Below are positions 1-6,981 of a stretch of DNA of 17,011 bases, in pieces; position 1 is the stretch's first letter, and every line of letters begins with the position of its first letter. The notes under the pieces were generated by a model. It made no database searches and was not told the DNA's origin. It saw nothing but the letters and a program-made list of their open reading frames with translations. The DNA is taken from assembly GCA_003477185.1 (NCBI GenBank), contig DMTJ01000403.1:1-17011 (forward strand), given 5' to 3'. A program made the position numbers and the translations under genes. This DNA is from Lentisphaeria bacterium. GTDB taxonomy: Bacteria > Verrucomicrobiota > Lentisphaeria > JABSQK01 > UBA12247.

Positions 1-37
1 GATTGAGGCCGCTGGCGGGACTTGCGAGTCTCTGTAA
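1..37 (+). CDS. rplO: 3' end of ribosomal protein L15 gene (partial)
   Basis: An open frame enters from the left edge and stops with TAA at 35-37. Its last residues read IEAAGGTCESL, which resembles the C-terminus of bacterial L15 (typically IEAAGG followed by a short hydrophobic end). It stops 21 bases before secY, and rplO-secY is the conserved end of the spc ribosomal protein operon. Only 11 full codons are visible, so the call rests on this short match plus the neighbour. L15 is a large-subunit protein that binds 23S rRNA late in assembly. Confidence 0.75.
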   Translation, partial: IEAAGGTCESL

Positions 38-58
38 CCCCCCGGGAATCATCTTTCC

Positions 59-1435
59 ATGTGGAACGCATTACAAAACTGCTTTAAGATCCCGGAACTG
101 CGCAAACGTATTCTGATTACGATCGGAATCATTGCGCTGTGCCGGCTTGCGCAGAATATCCCGTGCCCAGGGCTCGATCCCACCAACCTGAACAAGCTGT
201 TTGAACAGCTTAAGTCTCAGGGTGGAGCGGGCGATGTCGTCGGTTTGATTGACGTGTTCAGTGGCGGCGCGCTGCGGCGTTTTGCTGTGGCTGCTCTGGG
301 CATCATGCCCTACATCACGATGTCCATCATCATCCAGGTCCTTTCGCCTGTGCTTCCCGCATTGGAGAAACTCAAGCGTGAGGGTGAGTCTGGCCATCAG
401 AAGATTACGCAGATGACCCGTATCGGGACACTCGTAATCTGTGTGATTCAGGGTGGAATGCTGGCGATGTCGATGGAAAATCCCAACGCTTTGTTTGGGA
501 CGAGTGTCGAGGGCATCGTCATTAACCCCGGCTGGGGCTTTAGGATTATGACGGTGCTAATCCTCACGGCTGGTACGGTCATCTTGATGTGGCTCGGTGA
601 GCGCATCTCGGATGCAGGAGTTGGCAACGGTGCTTCATTGATCATTACGATCGGTATCATCGAAGGCCTTCCGACTGCGTTTGAGACGATCAAGCAGATG
701 TACTTGGGGGACAGCACGTTCACGATTCTGCATTTGCTGTTGTTGGTCGCGTTCTTCTTATTGGTGACTGCGGCAGTGGTGAACCTAACCCTTGGGCAGC
801 GGCGTGTGGCGCTGCAGTTCGCCAGGACGACCGCCGGTCGTCGTGGTAACGGACCTGCACAGCGTGAGAACTCTTTCATCCCGCTGCGTGTGAACTATGC
901 AAACGTGATGCCGATTATCTTCGGCCAGGCGCTGCTGATGTTCCCACCGATCCTAATCGGTGCAATTGCCAAGAAGTGGTCGGGGATCAGTGTGATTGCC
1001 CCGCTTTTTGACTATGGTTCGACGCCGTACATGGTTATCTACGGCGCACTGTTGATTGGCTTTACCTTTTTCTGGGTAGCTAATCAGTTCAACCCTCTGC
1101 AGATCGCTGATGATCTCAAACGGCAAGGTGCCTACATTCCTGGAATTCGGCCAGGGCAGGCAACCAGTGACTTTCTGGACAACACGATGACTCGTGTGAC
1201 TACGATTGGTGCTGTGTACCTGACAGTTGTGGCCTTGCTGCCGATCATCGTGACCCAGCAGTTCGAGATGAATCAGTTGGTCGCGAGCTACTTCGGTGGC
1301 GCTAGCCTGCTGATTATTGCCGGTGTGTTGTTGGATACCATTCAGCAAGTGGAGTCACACTTACTGACACATCGTTACGACGGATTCCTGTCCCGTGGCC
1401 AGTTACGTTCGCGCCGCGGCGGACAGAACGTTTAA
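59..1435 (+). CDS. secY: Preprotein translocase channel subunit SecY
   Basis: This is the pore-forming subunit of the inner-membrane SecYEG channel, which exports unfolded proteins and inserts membrane proteins. The 458 residues match the usual family length of about 430-490. Hydrophobic segments fit ten transmembrane helices, the first at about residues 19-38. Family hallmarks include the stretch from about residue 85 (YITMSIIIQVLSPVLP) leading into a basic cytosolic loop, the loop before SFIPLRVNYANVMP (about residues 274-287), and the late cytosolic loop with NPLQIADDLKRQGAYIPGIRPG. The C-terminus is short and basic (RGQLRSRRGGQNV). The ATG at 59 is the first in-frame start after rplO; the Shine-Dalgarno match is weak (GGGAA at 44-48). 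It follows rplO by 21 bases, so it is probably transcribed with the spc operon. The next gene is rpmH rather than adk, map, infA or rpmJ. Confidence 0.97.
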   Translation: MWNALQNCFKIPELRKRILITIGIIALCRLAQNIPCPGLDPTNLNKLFEQLKSQGGAGDVVGLIDVFSGGALRRFAVAALGIMPYITMSIIIQVLSPVLPALEKLKREGESGHQKITQMTRIGTLVICVIQGGMLAMSMENPNALFGTSVEGIVINPGWGFRIMTVLILTAGTVILMWLGERISDAGVGNGASLIITIGIIEGLPTAFETIKQMYLGDSTFTILHLLLLVAFFLLVTAAVVNLTLGQRRVALQFARTTAGRRGNGPAQRENSFIPLRVNYANVMPIIFGQALLMFPPILIGAIAKKWSGISVIAPLFDYGSTPYMVIYGALLIGFTFFWVANQFNPLQIADDLKRQGAYIPGIRPGQATSDFLDNTMTRVTTIGAVYLTVVALLPIIVTQQFEMNQLVASYFGGASLLIIAGVLLDTIQQVESHLLTHRYDGFLSRGQLRSRRGGQNV

Positions 1436-1476
1436 ACCCATCATTCTTGTTGATACGATAAGAGAAGGACCAAGAG

Positions 1477-1611
1477 ATGAGACCTACTTTTCAACCATCC
1501 AATCGTCGCCGTAAGCGACGTCTCGGGTTTCGTGCCCGTATGCAAACGCGTCATGGGCGCGCAATTATTAAGCGTCGCCGCCAGAAGGGTCGCAAGCGTC
1601 TGACCGCCTGA
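1477..1611 (+). CDS. rpmH: 50S ribosomal protein L34
   Basis: This small, very basic protein of 44 residues begins [20 protein letters not shown] and ends KGRKRLTA, the classic L34 pattern of a TxQPS-type start followed by RxRxHGFRxRM and a basic tail. The ATG at 1477 has a good Shine-Dalgarno sequence, AGAAGGA at 1463-1469, with 7 bases between. It lies 41 bases after secY and 5 bases before rnpA. The rpmH-rnpA-yidD-yidC order is conserved across bacteria. L34 sits in the large ribosomal subunit near the exit-tunnel side. No terminator is visible between secY and rpmH, so read-through from the spc operon is possible. Confidence 0.96.
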   Translation: MRPTFQPSNRRRKRRLGFRARMQTRHGRAIIKRRRQKGRKRLTA

Positions 1612-1616
1612 CGCAT

Positions 1617-2018
1617 ATGGGATCTTTCTACGACGGGCCAACTGGAGCGTTTGGGAAGGATCGTATGCTGCGTAAGGGCGCGGACTTCTCGTTACTTCGG
1701 GCCAAGGGCCAAGATCACCGTGGGCATCGCCTGCTTTTTTCTTGGCTGCCGGCTCCAGATGGGGTCAGCCGCCTTGGCTTAGTGGTCAGTAAGAAGTACC
1801 ACAGGCGAGCCGTCCACCGGAATCGCGCGCGTCGCTTGATGCGTGAGTGCTTCCGTTTGACAGAGGGCCGGTTCAGTCAGCCTGTATGGGCCGTTCTGGT
1901 CGCACGTCGCGGCATGAGTGGTCAGAAACTGATGGGTGTACAGCGTGAGCTTCTCTATCACTGTCACCAAGCAGATTTGCTTGCAAAAAAAGAGGGTGAT
2001 GATGAGGATTCCAGATGA
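1617..2018 (+). CDS. rnpA: Ribonuclease P protein component
   Basis: This is the protein subunit of RNase P, which helps the catalytic RNA remove 5' leaders from pre-tRNAs. The 133 residues include the family signature [10 protein letters not shown] at about residues 69-78 (the RNR motif) and an N-terminal [13 protein letters not shown] that aligns with the usual LPKxxRLRxxxDF opening. The start is uncertain. ATG 1617 lies 5 bases after the rpmH stop with no Shine-Dalgarno sequence, while an internal ATG at 1665 has GGGAAGGA upstream but only 4 bases of spacing. Starting at 1665 would cut off the conserved FGKDR segment, so 1617 is preferred, with coupling to rpmH assumed. The 3' end overlaps yidD by 4 bases. 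The tail is acidic (EGDDEDSR). Confidence 0.94.
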   Translation: MGSFYDGPTGAFGKDRMLRKGADFSLLRAKGQDHRGHRLLFSWLPAPDGVSRLGLVVSKKYHRRAVHRNRARRLMRECFRLTEGRFSQPVWAVLVARRGMSGQKLMGVQRELLYHCHQADLLAKKEGDDEDSR

Positions 2019-2290
2019 TCAGGAGAGCTTGGGAACTGCTTTGGCAGCTGCCACGCGGTGTGGCGGTGGCATCCGTGCGCGCCTACAGAGTCTGTATCTC
2101 GCCCCTGCTGCCACCAGCTTGCCGGTTTGTGCCGACTTGCTCGGAGTATGCAATCACGGCGTTTCGAGCGCACGGGTTTTTCGCAGGGCTGGGCCTCACG
2201 GTCTACCGAATTCTGCGTTGCAATCCCTTCTGCAAGGGGGGGTACGATCCTGTCCCTTGCAGCGAACACGAGGAGCCGCCTGATGGATAA
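2015..2290 (+). CDS. yidD: Membrane protein insertion efficiency factor YidD
   Basis: This small membrane-associated protein of 91 residues assists YidC/Sec-dependent membrane protein insertion. It has the full YidD signature: [11 protein letters not shown] in the middle, then a hydrophobic [19 protein letters not shown] and the closing GGYDPVP. The three conserved cysteines of the family (in CRF, TCS and RCNP) are present. The start ATG overlaps the rnpA stop (ATGA) and has GAGGA at 2004-2008 with 6 bases of spacing. The 3' end overlaps yidC by 8 bases. The position between rnpA and yidC is the standard one. Confidence 0.97.
   Translation: MIRRAWELLWQLPRGVAVASVRAYRVCISPLLPPACRFVPTCSEYAITAFRAHGFFAGLGLTVYRILRCNPFCKGGYDPVPCSEHEEPPDG
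2270..2275 (+). promoter_or_regulatory. Ribosome binding site fixing the yidC start
   Basis: GAGGAG lies 7 bases upstream of ATG 2283. It decides the yidC start, because the open frame itself runs back to 2058 with no comparable site there and would read through most of yidD. Confidence 0.8.
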
Positions 2291-4058
2291 GAGAGATATG
2301 CCTCTGGGCATTGTCTGCGTCTTGGTGCTGGCTTGGTGGATGGTGAGCTACGGCGGTTGTGGCAAGCGGCCTATCGACGCAGCTACTGGCAATGAGCCGG
2401 CACCCGAAGCTGTCGCCGAGAGTGTCTCGGCGCAAGAGTCGCAGAACTGGAAGACGGCAGAGCTGAGCCTGCCCAAGGATTTGGTAGCTGCTGCTGCCCT
2501 CAGTGAGCCAGAGGTCGAGCCAGAACTGACTGCTGCTGTCCATCATGCGGACTTTGAAACGCTCGATGACGTGCAGACGGTGACGCTGGAATCAGAGTTT
2601 GCCGATTATGTGGTCGACCCCAATGCAGGCGGAGTCATCGGGGCCCGGCTGCATGCGTACAAGAATGAGGAGCGCACAGACGATATGGAGCTTGGCGCCA
2701 TTGAGTTTCCGATCCTTGCCGTTCGGGCCCGAGAGGCTGCCTCTGGGTGGCTGTTTACCAAGCCGCGTCTGGAGGAGCATACCAAGGAGAGCGTCACGTT
2801 CGCGCGAGGTGTGATTGGGCACCCACTGTTAGTCGAGCAGCAGGTTTCTCTGAGCCCTGATGCCCCGTACCGCTTGAAATATAAACTGCGTGTCCGCAAC
2901 ACTGGATCGCAACGCATTGACCTTGGCGATCTACGTCTGAGCTGCGGGGCGATGGCTGAACTCGGTACGGCGAAGGGGTTCATGGGAGCTGGAGGGATGG
3001 ACCAGCGACTGGATCTGATGCCGGCCGGGAAGACAAAGCCAAAGACCTACCCAATCCACAAGATCGCGAAGCTTAAGGCCGAGAAGATTGAGGAGCTGAG
3101 TACAAGCGAGCAGCAGTGGGTTGCCGTGCAGAATAAATACTTTGCGTCGATCGTGACGCCTACTGGCGGCTTCAGTGGTGTTGAGTTGACACTCCGGGAT
3201 GCGGCAGACGAAGCTGAAAGTGAGCTAATTGCTGGGTATGGCTTTCTCGAAAGTCGTTCGTTGGCAGGCGGCGAGTATACGGACTGGGAGTTTGACGTAC
3301 ATCTTGGGCCGAAGATTCGCGACGTGCTGCAGACGATGGGACAAAACCAAGATCGTGTGATGCAGTTTGACCTGTTTATGTTTTTCCAGTTTAAGTGGAT
3401 GGAGGCAATCTCCTCACTCATCTTTTGGTTGCTGCTGACCTTCGAGAGCTATCTGCCCGGCTACGGCTGGTCCATCATGGCTCTTACTGTGTTAATCCGT
3501 ACGATCTTCTGGCCGGTCACGCACCGTGCTACGATGCTCTCCCGCCGCATGCAGGCAGTAGCTCCAGAAATGAAGGAGCTGAAGGAGAAGTACAAGGACG
3601 ATCCGCAGCGCATGCAGGAAAAGACCTGGGAGTTGTACAAGACGCACAAGATCAACCCACTCGCGGGCTGCCTACCGATGGTGCTGCAGATTCCGGTATT
3701 TTTTGCCTTGTTTAATGTCCTGCGAAATGCGATTGAGCTGCGGCAGGAGTCTTGGCTCTGGGTAACGGACTTGTCCAAGCCGGACACAATTGCCACGCTT
3801 GGCTCGATACCGTTGAACCCGCTGGCGGTGACGATGGGGCTGTCGATGTTTCTGCAGCAGTATCTGACGCCGTCGACTGCGGATCCCAATCAGAAGAAGA
3901 TGATGCAGTTCATGACGATCGGGTTCATGTTCATGCTGTACACGATGCCATCGGGCCTGACGCTTTATTGGACCGTCAACAACATCATTTCCATCATTCA
4001 GTACAGGGTAACCAGAGCCAAACCGGAGGGTAATGATGAGCAACCGGCAAAATCCTGA
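2283..4058 (+). CDS. yidC: Membrane protein insertase YidC
   Basis: This inner-membrane insertase works alone or with SecYEG to integrate and fold membrane proteins. From ATG 2283 it has 591 residues, the length of Gram-negative YidC with a large periplasmic domain. In order: an N-terminal helix (about residues 8-24), an Ala/Glu-rich linker, a beta-rich periplasmic domain (about 90-350), and the conserved C-terminal insertase domain (about 365-585) with five hydrophobic segments. The second segment contains LIRTIFWPV, whose Arg corresponds to the charge in the hydrophilic groove. A basic, helical cytosolic hairpin follows ([18 protein letters not shown]). The last segment has the typical [13 protein letters not shown]. 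The start is set by GAGGAG at 2270-2275 and overlaps yidD by 8 bases (ATGGATAA). The 3' end overlaps the KH gene by 23 bases. Confidence 0.97.
   Translation: MDKRDMPLGIVCVLVLAWWMVSYGGCGKRPIDAATGNEPAPEAVAESVSAQESQNWKTAELSLPKDLVAAAALSEPEVEPELTAAVHHADFETLDDVQTVTLESEFADYVVDPNAGGVIGARLHAYKNEERTDDMELGAIEFPILAVRAREAASGWLFTKPRLEEHTKESVTFARGVIGHPLLVEQQVSLSPDAPYRLKYKLRVRNTGSQRIDLGDLRLSCGAMAELGTAKGFMGAGGMDQRLDLMPAGKTKPKTYPIHKIAKLKAEKIEELSTSEQQWVAVQNKYFASIVTPTGGFSGVELTLRDAADEAESELIAGYGFLESRSLAGGEYTDWEFDVHLGPKIRDVLQTMGQNQDRVMQFDLFMFFQFKWMEAISSLIFWLLLTFESYLPGYGWSIMALTVLIRTIFWPVTHRATMLSRRMQAVAPEMKELKEKYKDDPQRMQEKTWELYKTHKINPLAGCLPMVLQIPVFFALFNVLRNAIELRQESWLWVTDLSKPDTIATLGSIPLNPLAVTMGLSMFLQQYLTPSTADPNQKKMMQFMTIGFMFMLYTMPSGLTLYWTVNNIISIIQYRVTRAKPEGNDEQPAKS
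4025..4030 (+). promoter_or_regulatory. Ribosome binding site for the KH-domain gene
   Basis: GGAGGG lies inside the end of yidC. It is 2 bases before ATG 4033 and 5 bases before ATG 4036. The spacing favours the second of the two adjacent ATG codons. Confidence 0.7.
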
Positions 4059-4335
4059 GAGTACCCGCGACACGCTAGCCCAGATGCTGGACCTTCTCGG
4101 CATGGAGGCTCGAGTCGTGGTGGAGGAAGAGGATCAAGAGACGATCTACCTTCTGATTCATACCGACGATCCCGGACGTGTGATCGGGAGAAAGGGAGAA
4201 ACGCTCCATAACCTGCAGCACCTGCTTAATGCAATGAGGCTCAACCAAGTCGCAGACCACCCTCGCATTCGGATCAACGTGGACAGTGAGCGTCGTGAGT
4301 CGAACCGACGTTCGCACCTCGCAGATCGTGGCTGA
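4036..4335 (+). CDS. Single KH-domain RNA-binding protein (Jag/KhpB-like, no R3H)
   Basis: This 99-residue protein occupies the place of jag (khpB) right after yidC. The KH domain is clear: an acidic beta strand region, then GRVIGRKGETLHNLQHLLN, with the GxxG nucleic-acid-binding loop as GRKG, and a following strand HPRIRINVD. A normal Jag has an N-terminal Jag_N domain before the KH and an R3H domain after it. Both are missing: the protein ends about 18 residues after the KH strand with a basic ERRESNRRSHLADRG. It is therefore closer in size to KhpA. It probably binds RNA, but its target is unknown. The start is taken at 4036 because of spacing from GGAGGG. The stop overlaps the proposed coaX start by 8 bases. 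Confidence 0.85.
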   Translation: MSNRQNPESTRDTLAQMLDLLGMEARVVVEEEDQETIYLLIHTDDPGRVIGRKGETLHNLQHLLNAMRLNQVADHPRIRINVDSERRESNRRSHLADRG

Positions 4336-5062
4336 GAGGACTGCTCGGACGCTGCTGATCAACGTCGGCAACACGCACGTGTCTTACGTGGGATGTGAGC
4401 AGGGAAGGGTCATCGGAAAGGTGCGCGTGGTGCCTGTGGCCCAGGCCCAAAATGCGCTAGAGCTGGAAGCAGAGCAGTCCTGGTTTGTCTGTTCCGTCGT
4501 GCCAGCCCTATTGGACGAGCTGCATCATCTCCAACCGGATATGGTGCAGATCTCTCCGAGTCATGCGTCCGATGTTGATTGGGGGACCGTCGACCTTTCG
4601 ACGTACGGTCTGGATCGTGTGGCAAATGTAATTGCTGGCCGCGCTCTGGGGCGGGGTGCCGTAGCGATCATCGATATTGGTACGGCCGTGACAGTGGATG
4701 TGGTCGATGAAAGTGGCGTGCTTCTGGGCGGGGTGATTCTGCCGGGGCGCCAGCTGCAGCGGAAGGCGCTGAACGACTACACAGCCCAGTTGCCGTTGGT
4801 AGGACTCAACAGTGAGCTACCACTTCTCGGCACTTCTACTAGGCAGGCTATCTCCTCTGGGATTGATCTGGCAATCGCGAACGGAGTCGCGGGTATTCTG
4901 GGGCGGATCAAGGCCGAGGCAGCAATACCGAGCCTGTCTGTTCTTGCCACGGGCGGGGACATGGACTTCTTTGCCGCGGCGATACCTGGCTTTGCGATCT
5001 CCGAACGGCCGTATTTAACTTTGGAAGGCATGGCACGCGCTGCCGAGGCGGCCGGACTGTGA
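4328..5062 (+). CDS. coaX: Type III pantothenate kinase
   Basis: The enzyme phosphorylates pantothenate with ATP in the first step of coenzyme A synthesis, as a cytosolic dimer. It belongs to the acetate/sugar kinase (ASKHA) fold. With the start at GTG 4328 it has 244 residues. Visible motifs are INVGNTH near residue 11 (phosphate-binding, normally DxGNT), GLDRVAN at 94-100 (substrate site), and AIIDIGTAVTVDVV around Asp116, with the catalytic Asp in IDIGTA, followed by GGVILPG. The first motif has Asn in place of the usual Asp. The frame is open back to GTG 4286 (258 residues). GTG 4328 is preferred because it gives an 8-base overlap with the KH gene and a normal distance to the first motif, though neither start has a good Shine-Dalgarno sequence. 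Confidence 0.92.
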   Translation: MAERTARTLLINVGNTHVSYVGCEQGRVIGKVRVVPVAQAQNALELEAEQSWFVCSVVPALLDELHHLQPDMVQISPSHASDVDWGTVDLSTYGLDRVANVIAGRALGRGAVAIIDIGTAVTVDVVDESGVLLGGVILPGRQLQRKALNDYTAQLPLVGLNSELPLLGTSTRQAISSGIDLAIANGVAGILGRIKAEAAIPSLSVLATGGDMDFFAAAIPGFAISERPYLTLEGMARAAEAAGL

Positions 5063-5063
5063 G

Positions 5064-5438
5064 TCAGCTGCGACCCGGGATTACTATCTCCGCCAGTGGC
5101 GAGACTGCGATGACGCGTTGGATCCGGACCCATTGTGATCGTCGGCTTGAGGAGAGACCATGTTCGGCGCACTCGATCAGGAACTGCTCCAGAGGCACAC
5201 GGTGGTGGGCCTGGTCAAAAAGAAGCCCGTCTGTCAACTTGAGCCCCGCCGAGGTGTTCTCTACCAATGTGCCGATGAAGGTTTTGTCGGTGTCAGTCTC
5301 GACGATCACCACTTGGTCGGTCCAGCAGGTCAGGTCAGGAATTTCGGAGTTCATTTCGGTGTGCTCAATTTCGGAGAACAAGTTATCTGCCGGGGTTGCT
5401 CGGTTATCGTTGCGCAAGAGGCAATTGCCTTGAGTCAT
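5064..5438 (-). CDS. Small protein with probable Sm/LSM-like fold
   Basis: This 124-residue frame lies opposite to its neighbours and is not a named gene to me. The core, residues 36-120, alternates strands in an LSM-like order: DQVVIVETDTDKTFIGTLVE, then NTSAGLKLTDGLLFD, then a variable loop, then VRIQRVIAVSPLAEIVI. The pattern of a strand, a bend, IGTL, then LxLxD and a final strand with V(I/V)xVSxLxxI resembles small uncharacterised proteins of planctomycetes and Verrucomicrobia. A role in RNA binding is only a guess. The start is unclear: ATG 5438 lacks a Shine-Dalgarno sequence, and the internal ATG at 5352-5354 (96 residues) would leave 103 bases for divergent promoters. Its stop is one base from the coaX stop. 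Confidence 0.65.
   Translation of the reverse strand: MTQGNCLLRNDNRATPADNLFSEIEHTEMNSEIPDLTCWTDQVVIVETDTDKTFIGTLVENTSAGLKLTDGLLFDQAHHRVPLEQFLIECAEHGLSSSRRSQWVRIQRVIAVSPLAEIVIPGRS
5419..5430. promoter_or_regulatory. Perfect 12-bp palindrome near divergent starts
   Basis: AGGCAATTGCCT is an exact inverted repeat. A second palindrome, TTGCGCAA, lies just before it at 5410-5417. Both sit 28-48 bases upstream of the GspL-like start, between it and the core of the minus-strand gene. They could be an operator controlling the secretion operon or the small gene, but no recognised regulator motif is matched and they may be chance. Confidence 0.3.
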
Positions 5439-5457
5439 CTAGGGATCAGGTAGAAAG

Positions 5458-6981
5458 ATGTTTCGCAGTAACGAATGTGTTGCCTATACGTGGGATTCGC
5501 AAGGGCGCTGTTGCGGAGTTCGCATCGAGCGGCGTGGCGAGCGCTGTACGGTTGCGGGCCACTGGCGTGGAGCCAAGGTCGGTGCGCAGCCACTCGCGAC
5601 AGTCCTAGAGTCGTCGCTGGCACATCTGAAGATTCGTAGTGAAACGACCGTCTTGATCGGCGGTGATTTTCGCAAGGCTTTCTGTGTGGACATGCGGATG
5701 CCGAAGATGTCCTCGGAACTGTTGCACTCAGCCGTCGGATTCGAGCTGGCCAAGTTTTCCCCGCTGGCTACTGAAGACCTGAAGTGGGGCTATCGCGTGC
5801 TTAGCAAGAGCGGCATGGACGCGCTCCATGTGCGAGTGGGCTTCTTCCCCGCCTCTGACCACGATCATTGGTTGGAGGCTGCCAGTGCGTTGCCTAGCGG
5901 TGTGGACATGATTATTCCGGCAGGGGCCACACTGGACCCGCAGTTTGCAGAACAGGACGTCGGCTTTGTGGATGAAGAAGGCGAAAGTGCCTATATCCTG
6001 CATCGAAAGGAGAGCGGCGAGCGTGAAGTGCAGATTGCCGCCGATGCCGACCGTGACGATGTATTTGGCCTTGGCAAAACCCCTCTCGCTGCACCGAATC
6101 TCATGCCTGGCAGGCTGCTGGAACTCAATGCAGCCGAACAACGCAGCTTTGCGCCTGCGGTGTTACTGGGAATGTACGGCGTTTCTTCGTCCTGCCCGGC
6201 AGATGCCCGAACTTGGCTCTCTGTGCCGAAGAGCATGAAGCCTCCTCGCAACCGGACGCAGAAGACAGTGAGCCTGACGCTCGCGGTCTACTTGCTCGGA
6301 CTGGGGCTGGCTTTTCTCGGTGGTTGGCTGATGATGAAGAATCGCGACCTAGCGTTCGTCAATGAGAAGCGCGTAGCGTTGGAGGAGGAGGTGCGCCGCC
6401 TGACTCCTGAGGTTAAGCCCACTCACGAAGTGGACCTGAACGAAGAGATGCGCCAAGAACTCGAAGAAGTCCGCGCAAGCTTTCTGCCGATGGGCGTAGG
6501 GCTTTCAGCGATTACCGGACGGACAGCCCATGAGCTTTGGGGGCATTCGTTTCAGTGGAACACCGGCGAGATCAAGGTCGAGCTGATCGCTGATGCCGAC
6601 ATGATGGACAAGATTGGTTTCTTGGAGCGCACGCGTGTTTTGGCAGACTTTAACGTAGATATTGCTCGGCAGAAAGGGCAGTTTCGCTACACTGTGAATT
6701 GCCGGCTGATGCGTGACTCCGAAATGGGGGAGGCTGGCGTCGACGTAAATTCGATCACATTCTTGAAAACAAGCGTGCCGGACGACGTAGTGCCGGATGA
6801 CATCCCCGATTCAGATGGAGAAGAGCTAGACAGCGGGCTGCCTCCTGGCATCTCCCCCCCTAGCCTTAAAGAAATGAACCGGCCCCCAACTACCCGTAGT
6901 ATGCCAGCGTCGTCAAATGGGGCTTCCCGCCTACTGCCGCCGCCACCACCGCCACCTCCTGTCTTGCCGGGTGGCAACTAA
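5458..6981 (+). CDS. GspL-like (PilM/PilN-type) secretion platform protein
   Basis: This 507-residue bitopic membrane protein appears to be the platform subunit that links the cytosolic ATPase to the periplasmic parts of a type II secretion or type IV pilus machine. Residues 1 to about 250 form a cytosolic region with the rough pattern of the actin-like GspL/PilM domain. One transmembrane helix lies at about 271-293, followed by a Glu-rich coiled coil (about 297-340) and a small alpha/beta periplasmic domain (about 345-425). The C-terminal 70 residues are acidic and then Pro/Ser-rich, with eight consecutive prolines at 6937-6960. Overall sequence similarity is weak. The assignment rests on architecture and on its place directly before the GspM-, GspC-, GspD- and GspE-like genes. 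Start at ATG 5458. The stop overlaps the next start (TAATG). Confidence 0.75.
   Translation: MFRSNECVAYTWDSQGRCCGVRIERRGERCTVAGHWRGAKVGAQPLATVLESSLAHLKIRSETTVLIGGDFRKAFCVDMRMPKMSSELLHSAVGFELAKFSPLATEDLKWGYRVLSKSGMDALHVRVGFFPASDHDHWLEAASALPSGVDMIIPAGATLDPQFAEQDVGFVDEEGESAYILHRKESGEREVQIAADADRDDVFGLGKTPLAAPNLMPGRLLELNAAEQRSFAPAVLLGMYGVSSSCPADARTWLSVPKSMKPPRNRTQKTVSLTLAVYLLGLGLAFLGGWLMMKNRDLAFVNEKRVALEEEVRRLTPEVKPTHEVDLNEEMRQELEEVRASFLPMGVGLSAITGRTAHELWGHSFQWNTGEIKVELIADADMMDKIGFLERTRVLADFNVDIARQKGQFRYTVNCRLMRDSEMGEAGVDVNSITFLKTSVPDDVVPDDIPDSDGEELDSGLPPGISPPSLKEMNRPPTTRSMPASSNGASRLLPPPPPPPPVLPGGN
6937..6960 (+). repeat. Run of eight proline codons
   Basis: CCN codons in a row (CCG, CCA and CCT mixed) near the 3' end of the GspL-like gene. 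The mixed codons argue against simple slippage and for selection on the protein. Confidence 0.9.

Noticed and set aside
1432..1460. Possible sigma70 promoter before rpmH (TTAAAC with TACGAT 16 bases later)
   Set aside because: The -35 match is poor (3 of 6) and overlaps the secY stop; not enough to call.
2058..2282. 5' extension of the yidC frame to an earlier start (666 residues)
   Set aside because: It would overlap almost all of yidD. GAGGAG before ATG 2283 and the hydrophobic N-terminus right after it fix the start.
2283..2360. YidC as a lipoprotein (Cys26 after a hydrophobic helix)
   Set aside because: The residues before Cys26 are YGG, which do not fit a lipobox, and Gram-negative YidC normally keeps this helix as an anchor.
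4280..4340. Frameshift truncating an R3H domain from the Jag-like gene
   Set aside because: The following sequence in the other frames encodes CoaX from its first motif, and no R3H-like residues appear.
5160..5453. Plus-strand 97-residue frame opposite the LSM-like gene
   Set aside because: It looks like the complement of the minus-strand gene, without domain pattern or ribosome site. The minus frame has a coherent strand pattern.
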